Assembly (NCBI GenBank): GCA_040386295.1
Contig: JAZKFR010000007.1
Coordinates: forward strand, 1 to 12,978
Direction of reading: 5' to 3'
From: JAZKFR01 sp040386295
GTDB lineage: Bacteria; Pseudomonadota; Gammaproteobacteria; Burkholderiales; Rhodocyclaceae
DNA: 12,978 bases
Shown piece by piece: positions 7,211-12,978 of this stretch. Below the pieces are notes generated by a model that saw only the letters and a list, made by a program, of their open reading frames with translations, did no database searches and was not told the origin of the DNA. Position numbers and translations under genes: made by a program. Position 1 is the stretch's first letter. Each line of letters begins with the position of its first letter.

Positions 7211-8083
7211 TCAGCGCACCGTTGGACGCGCCGGATCGCTACACCATTCGCTCCACGAGCCTGGATACAGCTTCGCGCCAGTCAGCCCAGCGTGCTCCAT
7301 AGCAAGCAGGTTATGGCAGGCAGAAACGCCAGAGCCGCATTGCATAACGACTTGCTCTGGCGCTGCACCGGCTAATAAGGCGAGAAAATCAGCACGCAGC
7401 TTAGCTGCGGCGTGGAAGCGGCTATCCGCTTGCAAATTATCTTGGAAGAAGCGATTGAGTGCGCCTGGAATATGCCCCCCCACAGGATCAAGCGTTTCGT
7501 TCTCGCCGCGAAAGCGTTCGGCGCTACGCGCGTCGATCAAACAGTATTGCGGGTGCTGCAAATGCGCCATGATTGCTTCGACATTGACCGTACCGACCAG
7601 GCGAGTACCGAGCTCCATGCGGGCGGAAAAATTGCCCTGAATGGGCGCTGGCAGTGTCGTCGAAACACGATAGCCAGCGGCGCACCACTGCTTAAAACCC
7701 CCGTCAAGCACAGCAACAGACTCGTGCCCCAACCAACGCAGCAACCACCACAGACGGCTGGCTACCATGCCGCCTGCGTCGTCGTAGGCGATCACCTGTG
7801 TTTGCTGCGATACGCCCTTGGCGGCAAGCGTTTGTGCTAGCTGTTGCGGATCGGGCAGCGGATGACGGCCATTGTGGCCGTTCGTCATACCGGCCAGATC
7901 ACGATCAAGATGCAAAAAATGCGCACCGGGTAAATGCCCGGCCAAATAAGCTCTCTCGCCCGCAGCAGGGTCAGCCAATGGGTGACGACAATCGAATACA
8001 GAGAAATCACAGTAATGCGGATTAGCCAAGCCAGCGTCCAAGGCTGCACAGTCAATCAAGGTGTTGTAGATTTTCTCGCTCAT
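7211..8083 (-). CDS. sseA: Sulfurtransferase, 3-mercaptopyruvate sulfurtransferase type (two rhodanese domains)
   Basis: This 290-residue cytoplasmic enzyme transfers sulfur from 3-mercaptopyruvate (or thiosulfate) to a thiophilic acceptor via a cysteine persulfide. The inactive N-terminal rhodanese domain (about 5-140) contains AYLAGHLPGAHFLHLDRDLAG, the typical CH2A-like segment, and YDDAGGMVASRLWWLLRWLG. The catalytic C-terminal domain (about 165-285) has DARSAERFRGENE and the active loop CGSGVSACHN with nucleophile C249, then the YPGSWSEW signature. A CGSGV loop rather than CRKGV favours mercaptopyruvate over thiosulfate as substrate. The start is well supported: AAGGAG precedes the ATG, and ATGA overlaps the stop of the Rieske oxygenase gene, so translation is probably coupled. 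Both genes would share the promoter in the divergent region. Confidence 0.93.
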   Translation of the reverse strand: MSEKIYNTLIDCAALDAGLANPHYCDFSVFDCRHPLADPAAGERAYLAGHLPGAHFLHLDRDLAGMTNGHNGRHPLPDPQQLAQTLAAKGVSQQTQVIAYDDAGGMVASRLWWLLRWLGHESVAVLDGGFKQWCAAGYRVSTTLPAPIQGNFSARMELGTRLVGTVNVEAIMAHLQHPQYCLIDARSAERFRGENETLDPVGGHIPGALNRFFQDNLQADSRFHAAAKLRADFLALLAGAAPEQVVMQCGSGVSACHNLLAMEHAGLTGAKLYPGSWSEWCSDPARPTVR

Positions 8084-9222
8084 TTTGCTTGCTCCTTCAG
8101 CTCGAGATGCGGCGCCATGATGCGTCGATAGAACTCATGAAAATGCCGCATTCCTTCTTCCATCGGCAACTGGTATGGACCGACTTCGTTACGCCCCTGC
8201 TGCTGCAAAGCGCGTCGTCCGCGATCCATGCGCTCGCCAATATTGTCGTCTTCCAGCGCTGTTTCCATGTAGGCCGCTTGTTGCGCAACGATCAATTCGC
8301 GCTCAAACAAACAGATGTCTTCTGGGTAATAGAACTCAACCACATTGCGCGTTTTATTCGTTGCCAGAGGAATCAAGCTCGACACGACCAGCACATGCGG
8401 ATACCACTCGACCATAACGTTAGGGTAGTAAGTCAGCCAAACCGCGCCTTGCTCCGCCTGCTCAGGCAAACCATAGGCACGAATCGCGTTCTGCCAACGC
8501 GCGTAGGCTGCCGAACCGGCCTCGGCAAAGGGCACTGGATTGGGCTTTCTGCCGACTTTTTGTAGCGAATACCAGGCGCCAAACTGCCACGACAACTCGT
8601 CGCAAGAGACCATTTTGCCTAGCCCTGGATGATACGGCGCAACATGGTAATCCTCGAGGTAGACCTCGACAAAGGTCTTCCAGTTGTAGTTGCAATCGTG
8701 GCTGACCACACGATCGAGCTGATAGCCAGAAAAATCAAAGTGGCGAGCAAAATCCAGGCCGCTCAAGTCGTTCTGCGCCGAGCGCGGCCCGGAAAACAGC
8801 AAGCCATGGCAGTCTTCAAGCCTCTGCCTGTTGAGATGCAGACAAGGGTTTTGGGCAAAACGGGGCGCACCGATCAACTGGCCGCCGGTGTTATACGTCC
8901 AACGATGAATCGGGCAAACGATGTGCGCGGCTTTGCCCTGCCCTTCCAGCATAATGGCCTGACGGTGGCGGCAAATGTTCGACATCTGCCATGCCGCCCC
9001 CTCTGCTCGAATCAGCATCTTGCTGTGATCTAACCATTCCAGAGTGCGGTAGTCCTGCTCCTCGGGAACCATCAAAGCATGACCGACGTAAGCTGCACTC
9101 GCCTGAAATAGATACTGTTGCTCTAGTGCAAAAACACGTTCGTCACAATACCAATGCACGGGAAGTTGCGTCACTCGGGCAACAGGGGTCGTGCGGGATG
9201 CAATTGATGCGATATTGGACAT
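8080..9222 (-). CDS. Rieske non-heme iron oxygenase, alpha-subunit type
   Basis: This 380-residue protein of the aromatic ring-hydroxylating oxygenase alpha-subunit family has two parts. The N-terminal Rieske [2Fe-2S] domain has ligands C84, H86, C103 and H106 (CRHRQ and CPIHRW). The C-terminal catalytic domain binds mononuclear iron through H193 and H198 in VEVYLEDYHVAPYHPGL, with D191 as the conserved bridge between centres and a third ligand probably D325 or D326 in ALEDDN. Length and motifs are intact, so it should be active. The substrate cannot be read from sequence. No reductase, ferredoxin or beta subunit is nearby, so electrons must come from elsewhere. Start ATG 9222 has AGTGGA upstream. 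It is coupled to sseA by an ATGA overlap and diverges from xseB. Annotation as a dioxygenase would be by family only; monooxygenase or demethylase activity is equally possible. Confidence 0.9.
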   Translation of the reverse strand: MSNIASIASRTTPVARVTQLPVHWYCDERVFALEQQYLFQASAAYVGHALMVPEEQDYRTLEWLDHSKMLIRAEGAAWQMSNICRHRQAIMLEGQGKAAHIVCPIHRWTYNTGGQLIGAPRFAQNPCLHLNRQRLEDCHGLLFSGPRSAQNDLSGLDFARHFDFSGYQLDRVVSHDCNYNWKTFVEVYLEDYHVAPYHPGLGKMVSCDELSWQFGAWYSLQKVGRKPNPVPFAEAGSAAYARWQNAIRAYGLPEQAEQGAVWLTYYPNVMVEWYPHVLVVSSLIPLATNKTRNVVEFYYPEDICLFERELIVAQQAAYMETALEDDNIGERMDRGRRALQQQGRNEVGPYQLPMEEGMRHFHEFYRRIMAPHLELKEQAK

Positions 9223-9252
9223 TCAGTCAGTTCCACTCTTCTCGGCAATCAA

Positions 9253-9267
9253 GCGGCTAGCTGCCGC
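9253..9267. repeat. GC-rich inverted repeat in the Rieske gene leader
   Basis: GCGGC (9253-9257) and GCCGC (9263-9267) flank TAGCT. CTCG at 9241-9244 and CGAG at 9267-9270 could add outer pairing. It lies 31-45 nt upstream of the Rieske gene start on the minus strand, so it would be in that gene's 5' leader or promoter. The role is unknown. Confidence 0.3.
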
Positions 9268-9274
9268 GAGAAAA

Positions 9275-9296
9275 CAAACAAATTTCAAACAAATTT
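9275..9296. repeat. Two adjacent 11-bp direct repeats in the divergent promoter region
   Basis: CAAACAAATTT occurs twice without a gap (9275-9285 and 9286-9296). The 11-bp period is close to one helical turn, so both copies face the same side of the DNA, as repeated operator sites often do. It lies between the Rieske gene and the xseB promoter and could serve either direction. A curved AT-rich upstream element is also possible. Confidence 0.5.
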
Positions 9297-9341
9297 TCGG
9301 CCTGTGGCCATTGGGGCTTGGCATTCTAGCCTTCTTTCCAT

Positions 9342-9371
9342 TTGACCAGAAGCCCCTGTTTAGGCTATTTT
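9342..9371 (+). promoter_or_regulatory. Candidate sigma70 promoter for xseB-ispA
   Basis: TTGACC (9342-9347, 5 of 6 consensus) and TATTTT (9366-9371, 4 of 6) are 18 bp apart. Transcription would begin near 9378, about 20 nt before the xseB ATG. This position also argues against an in-frame TTG at 9370 as the xseB start. Confidence 0.55.
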
Positions 9372-9396
9372 GAGCCGTTTAATCTGGATTCACCTT

Positions 9397-9681
9397 ATGT
9401 CGAAAACGAACCCTGCGGCGCCCGCTGCCCTGCCCGGCTCTACGCCCCCAGTCCCCGTCTCGCAGCTCAAATTTGAAGCGGCGCTCGCTAACTTGGAAAG
9501 CATTATTCAGAGCATGGAAGAGGGGCGATTGCCGCTCGAAGAATCGCTGGTCGCCTACCACCGTGGGGTAGAACTACTCAAGCACTGCCAGCAGCAGCTC
9601 GATGACGCGGAACGTAGAATTCAGGTGCTGGACCAAGGCGTCCTGCGCGATTTTGACGAAACAGCGGGTGGGCGTGAATGA
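9397..9681 (+). CDS. xseB: Exodeoxyribonuclease VII small subunit
   Basis: XseB pairs with the large subunit XseA in exonuclease VII, which degrades single-stranded DNA from both ends. The 94-residue protein carries the family core at about 22-80: FEAALANLESIIQSMEEG, then LPLEESLVAYHRGVELLKHCQQQL and DDAERRIQVL, two long helices. The first 22 residues are an Ala/Pro-rich tail, longer than in the E. coli protein. The start is the ATG at 9397; an in-frame TTG at 9370 would fall inside the -10 element. It overlaps ispA by ATGA, the usual xseB-ispA arrangement in proteobacteria. xseA is not in the window. Confidence 0.95.
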   Translation: MSKTNPAAPAALPGSTPPVPVSQLKFEAALANLESIIQSMEEGRLPLEESLVAYHRGVELLKHCQQQLDDAERRIQVLDQGVLRDFDETAGGRE

Positions 9682-10637
9682 GTTCTCCGGCAAGCAACCC
9701 ATTACTGCCGACAGGACAAAATGACTTCCGCGTCAACGGCGTCAACGACTTCCCCGCCTGGATGCGACAGATTCAAGAAAGACTCGAAAAAGCCTTGGAT
9801 CACGCTTTACCCGAAGCGGCAAAACAACCGACTCAACTGCATCAGGCGATGCGTTACGTTAGTCTGAACGGAGGCAAGCGTGTGCGTCCGCTGCTTGTTT
9901 TTGCTGCTGGCGAATTAAGTCAAGCGCCCGACGCGCAACTGGAAACCGCCGCCTGCGCAGTCGAATTGATCCACGTCTATTCCTTGGTGCACGACGATTT
10001 GCCGTGCATGGACAACGACGTATTGCGGCGTGGTCGAGCCACTTGCCACGTTGCCTACGATGAAGCGACGGCATTGCTCGTCGGCGACAGCCTGCAAACG
10101 CTGGCGTTTGAACTGTTAGCGCGCCCAGCACAAGAGCCGACAACGCCGAGCTTAGTGCGTTTAGAAATGCTGCATTTGCTAGCGCAAGCGAGCGGCTCGA
10201 CGGGGATGGCGGGCGGTCAGGCGATCGACCTCGCTTCGGTGGGCAAAACACTAGATCAAGCGCAGCTGGCACACATGCACGCCCTCAAAACAGGGGCGCT
10301 CATACGCGCTGCCATCTTGCTCGGCGCGCTCAGCGGCAAAGCATTAAGCGTTGAAGAACGTGCCGCTTTAGAGCGGTTTGCCCACTGTGTTGGCCTACTC
10401 TTCCAACTGGTAGACGATATTTTGGACTGCACCGCCAATACCGCCACGCTCGGCAAAACGGCGGGCAAAGACGCCGCCGCTGATAAACCCACCTATGTCA
10501 GCATCCTGGGACTGAGCGCCGCACGTAATCTGGTTGCCACGCTGCGCGAAGAAGCCCATAGTGCGCTCGCGTGTTTTGCTGAGCGGAGCAAACGTTTGCT
10601 CGCGCTAGCCGATTTCATCAGCGACCGATCCTTTTAA
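9678..10637 (+). CDS. ispA: Polyprenyl synthetase, probable farnesyl diphosphate synthase
   Basis: This enzyme condenses isopentenyl diphosphate with dimethylallyl and then geranyl diphosphate to give farnesyl diphosphate, for quinone and undecaprenyl lipid synthesis. The 319-residue protein has GGKRVRP (65-71), the first aspartate-rich motif DDLPCMD (106-112) followed by LRRGRATCH, a conserved MAGGQAID (177-184), the second aspartate-rich motif DDILD (246-250), and GKDAAADKPTY (263-273). The first motif has the two-residue insertion of bacterial type II FPP synthases, and Y101 lies five residues before it, which fits a C15 product. A geranylgeranyl product is the main alternative. An N-terminal extension of about 20 residues relative to E. 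coli IspA is present. Translation is coupled to xseB through ATGA. Confidence 0.95.
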   Translation: MSSPASNPLLPTGQNDFRVNGVNDFPAWMRQIQERLEKALDHALPEAAKQPTQLHQAMRYVSLNGGKRVRPLLVFAAGELSQAPDAQLETAACAVELIHVYSLVHDDLPCMDNDVLRRGRATCHVAYDEATALLVGDSLQTLAFELLARPAQEPTTPSLVRLEMLHLLAQASGSTGMAGGQAIDLASVGKTLDQAQLAHMHALKTGALIRAAILLGALSGKALSVEERAALERFAHCVGLLFQLVDDILDCTANTATLGKTAGKDAAADKPTYVSILGLSAARNLVATLREEAHSALACFAERSKRLLALADFISDRSF

Positions 10638-10731
10638 TGAGCCCCGCGCGCAAGCCAAGCGCTGCTGACGCTGCCGCCCAGGCATAACTAAAAACATCCC
10701 GTAACACGCGCAGTGGCAAGCGCGGCATACG

Positions 10732-10758
10732 CAAGCAAACAAGCAAACAAGCAAACAA
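10732..10758. repeat. 8-bp tandem repeat in the ispA-dxs gap
   Basis: CAAGCAAA is repeated three times exactly (10732-10739, 10740-10747, 10748-10755), followed by a partial CAA. It lies in the 214-nt gap between ispA and dxs, about 95 nt before the dxs ATG. The rest of this gap shows no convincing promoter or terminator. Such a repeat can change copy number by slippage and would alter spacing only, as no gene covers it. Confidence 0.8.
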
Positions 10759-10851
10759 AACGCCGATACTAAAAAAAGCAATAAGCCACCGCCCCGCCTC
10801 GTGCTACATACCGAACCAACACACCAAGCCTCACCTAAGCCATTACCGACA

Positions 10852-12786
10852 ATGACCCGCTACCCGCTCCTTGACACCATCGACCAACCCGCTGCGCTAC
10901 GTGCGCTAGAACGTCGACAACTGCGCCCGCTGGCAGATGAATTACGCCAATTTCTCGTCGAATCCGTCTCGCGCACGGGCGGCCATCTCTCCTCGAATTT
11001 AGGGACCGTTGAACTGACCGTCGCCTTGCATTACGTGTTTGACACCCCGCATGACCGCCTGGTCTGGGATGTGGGCCATCAAACCTACGCGCACAAAACG
11101 CTCACGGGGCGACGCGCCGAAATGAGTCAGCTGCGCATGCACGGCGGCACCTCGGGTTTTCCTAAACGCAACGAGAGCGAGTACGACACCTTCGGCGTAG
11201 GCCACTCGTCCACCTCAATCTCGGCGGCTCTGGGCATGGCCTTAGCGAGCAAAATCAAAGGCGAGAAACGGCAAACCGTCGCCATCATTGGCGATGGCGC
11301 AATGTCCGCCGGACAAGCATTTGAAGCGCTCAATAACGCGGGCGTTGCTGAGGTCGACATGTTGGTCGTGCTCAACGATAACGATATGTCGATCTCGCCC
11401 CCGGTCGGTGCGCTCAACCGTTATCTCGCACGACTTTTCTCGGGCAGCACCTTCAACGCAGCACGCCGCGCCGGTGAAAAAGTGCTGGGCGTAGCGCCAT
11501 CGCTGCTCGAATTCGCCAAACGCGCAGAAGAGCACGTCAAAGGCATGCTGACCCCAGGCACCCTATTTGAAGAGCTAGGCTTCAACTACATAGGCCCGAT
11601 CGACGGACACGACCTCGACTCGCTGGTGCCGACCTTACAGAATCTCAAAAACCTTAAAGGGCCACAGTTTCTCCACGTCATCACCAAAAAAGGGCAAGGC
11701 TACAAGCTGGCCGAAGCCGACCCGATTCTCTACCACGGCGTCTCAAAATTTCAGCCCGAGATCGGCATCGAACAAGGCCAAAGCAAAGACAAGCCAGCCC
11801 CTAAAGTCACCTACACCCAAGTCTTTGGCGACTGGTTATGCGACATGGCCGCCGCCGACCCTAGGCTGGTCGGCATTACGCCAGCCATGCGCGAAGGCTC
11901 AGGTCTGCTCAACTTCTCGACGCAATATCCCGAGCGCTATTTCGACGTCGGCATCGCGGAACAACACGCCATCACCTTCGCCGCCGGCCTGGCCTGCGAA
12001 GGCATGAAACCGGTGGTGGCGATTTATTCAACCTTCTTGCAGCGTGGTTACGACCAACTGATTCACGATGTTGCCCTACAAAACCTCGCCGTTGTCTTCG
12101 CCCTCGATCGCGGCGGCTTGGTCGGCGCCGACGGACCGACGCACCATGGCAGCTTCGATCTGTCTTACCTCAGCTGTATTCCCAACATGGTGATCATGGC
12201 GCCAGCGGATGAAAACGAATGCCGCAAAATGCTCAGCACCGCCTACCAGCTCGACGGACCGAGCGCGGTACGCTACCCACGCGGCGGCGGCGCGGGGGTC
12301 GAAGTTGAAGCAAGCCTCAACGGCCTACCCCTAGGCAAAGGCGAAATACGCCGCCAGCGACGTTACCAAAACGCGCAGCAAAACCCAGCGCACCCAGGCA
12401 GCCAAGCAAGACCAGCGGTAGCCTTACTCGCTTTTGGCAGCATGTTGACCCCCGCGCTTGCCGCAGCTGAAGTGCTCGACGCCAGCGTTGCTAATATGCG
12501 TTTTGTCAAACCGATAGACGCCGCGCTGATCGCCGAATTGGCGCAAACGCACCAGCTCTTGGTCAGCCTTGAAGAAAATTCGATCATCGGTGGCGCAGGC
12601 GCCGAAGTCGCACGGGTACTCGACACGCTCGGCAGCAAAACAAAGCTGCTACGGCTTGGACTACCCGACCGTTTCGTTGAACATGGCGACCAAGCACGCC
12701 TACTCGCTGAATTAGGACTCGACGCCGAAGGCATTTGCCGTTCCGTCACAGAAGCGCTGCACAAGCTCAATCAAAGCAAAGAATAA
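10852..12786 (+). CDS. dxs: 1-deoxy-D-xylulose-5-phosphate synthase
   Basis: DXS condenses pyruvate and glyceraldehyde 3-phosphate to 1-deoxyxylulose 5-phosphate, the entry step of the MEP isoprenoid pathway, using thiamine diphosphate. The protein has 644 residues (usual 620-640). Seen in order are RTGGHLSSNLG with H45, DVGHQTYAHK, the ThDP/Mg motif GDGAMSAGQAFEALNNAG (147-164) with NDNDMSIS, the catalytic glutamate E370 in VGIAEQHAITFAAG, DRGGLVGADGPTHHG (419-433) and the C-terminal transketolase domain (about 521-640). A Gln/Asn/Pro-rich insertion at about 503-519 separates LPLGKGEIRRQ from the C-terminal domain and is longer than I would expect. ATG 10852 fits family N-termini; an in-frame GTG at 10801 would add 17 unrelated residues. 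No clear ribosome site is seen. It follows ispA by 214 nt and precedes folE2 by 61 nt. Confidence 0.97.
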   Translation: MTRYPLLDTIDQPAALRALERRQLRPLADELRQFLVESVSRTGGHLSSNLGTVELTVALHYVFDTPHDRLVWDVGHQTYAHKTLTGRRAEMSQLRMHGGTSGFPKRNESEYDTFGVGHSSTSISAALGMALASKIKGEKRQTVAIIGDGAMSAGQAFEALNNAGVAEVDMLVVLNDNDMSISPPVGALNRYLARLFSGSTFNAARRAGEKVLGVAPSLLEFAKRAEEHVKGMLTPGTLFEELGFNYIGPIDGHDLDSLVPTLQNLKNLKGPQFLHVITKKGQGYKLAEADPILYHGVSKFQPEIGIEQGQSKDKPAPKVTYTQVFGDWLCDMAAADPRLVGITPAMREGSGLLNFSTQYPERYFDVGIAEQHAITFAAGLACEGMKPVVAIYSTFLQRGYDQLIHDVALQNLAVVFALDRGGLVGADGPTHHGSFDLSYLSCIPNMVIMAPADENECRKMLSTAYQLDGPSAVRYPRGGGAGVEVEASLNGLPLGKGEIRRQRRYQNAQQNPAHPGSQARPAVALLAFGSMLTPALAAAEVLDASVANMRFVKPIDAALIAELAQTHQLLVSLEENSIIGGAGAEVARVLDTLGSKTKLLRLGLPDRFVEHGDQARLLAELGLDAEGICRSVTEALHKLNQSKE

Positions 12787-12847
12787 GGGCAGACTCATTG
12801 CACACCGCCCCTGCACAAACCCGCCGCACAGACCAGGAGAAAACAAC

Positions 12848-12978
12848 ATGAACGCAAAGCAAGCACCCAGCACCACGCAAACCACAGCGCAAACCGCCCC
12901 GATGGCCGATGTTCAAGGCAGCCAAGACACGCGCCACATCGAGATTGATCGCGTTGGCATCAAAGCCATCCGCCACCC
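12848..12978 (+). CDS. folE2: GTP cyclohydrolase FolE2, N-terminal fragment (runs off right edge)
   Basis: The frame is open to the window end, giving 43 residues. After a Thr/Gln-rich stretch it reads MADVQGSQDTRHIEIDRVG and then IKAIRHP, which matches the start of FolE2 (type IB GTP cyclohydrolase I; GTP to dihydroneopterin triphosphate, the first step of folate synthesis). Its position after dxs also fits betaproteobacterial gene order. The start at ATG 12848 has a good AGGAGA ribosome site 7-8 nt upstream. A second Met at residue 19 is a possible start but has no such site. The catalytic part lies outside the window. Confidence 0.8.
   Translation, partial: MNAKQAPSTTQTTAQTAPMADVQGSQDTRHIEIDRVGIKAIRH

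Noticed and set aside
9370..9396. xseB starting at an in-frame TTG at 9370
   Set aside because: The TTG lies within the likely -10 element and adds 9 residues not typical of XseB; the ATG at 9397 fits.
10637..10687. A 16-codon reading frame starting at the ispA stop (TAATG)
   Set aside because: Very short, Ala-rich from GC-rich sequence, no ribosome site of its own; most likely chance.
10732..10758. Tandem repeats as a CRISPR array
   Set aside because: The units are 8 bp and directly adjacent with no spacers.

Overview
The window looks like a chromosomal segment of a betaproteobacterium, probably order Burkholderiales and perhaps an Oxalobacteraceae-like lineage of moderate GC content. The basis is the order Rieske oxygenase / xseB-ispA-dxs-folE2, which I recall as typical of that group, and the proteobacterial character of DXS, IspA and CobQ. 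The lineage is inferred by eye, not from a search. I see no tRNA, rRNA, insertion sequence, phage gene or CRISPR array. No gene-free stretch exceeds 300 bases.

Left part (1-5110), all on the minus strand: the N-terminal part of an unrecognised protein runs off the left edge. Upstream of it lies a compact three-gene signalling operon. It encodes a membrane-anchored PAS-PAS histidine kinase, a receiver fused to an RsbW-like ATPase, and a receiver-PAS-PP2C (SpoIIE/RsbU-like) phosphatase. The kinase gene overlaps the second gene by 26 nt, and the second and third are 4 nt apart. One sensor could thus feed two receivers carrying opposing activities, kinase and phosphatase, in a partner-switching circuit. 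The STAS protein that both would act on is not in the window. This is the most unusual part of the window.

Middle (5152-9222), also minus strand: a cobyric acid synthase gene (cobQ) without other cobalamin genes; a small secreted Lys/Ala-rich protein built on a 9-bp tandem repeat and followed by a strong intrinsic terminator; and a Rieske oxygenase gene coupled by an ATGA overlap to a 3-mercaptopyruvate sulfurtransferase-like gene (sseA).

Right part (9223-12978), plus strand: a divergent intergenic region with a good sigma70-like promoter leads into xseB-ispA (ATGA overlap), then a 214-nt gap containing an 8-bp tandem repeat, then dxs and the start of folE2. IspA and DXS supply isoprenoid precursors. 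XseB (exonuclease VII small subunit) and FolE2 (folate/GTP cyclohydrolase) are positional partners rather than members of the same pathway.
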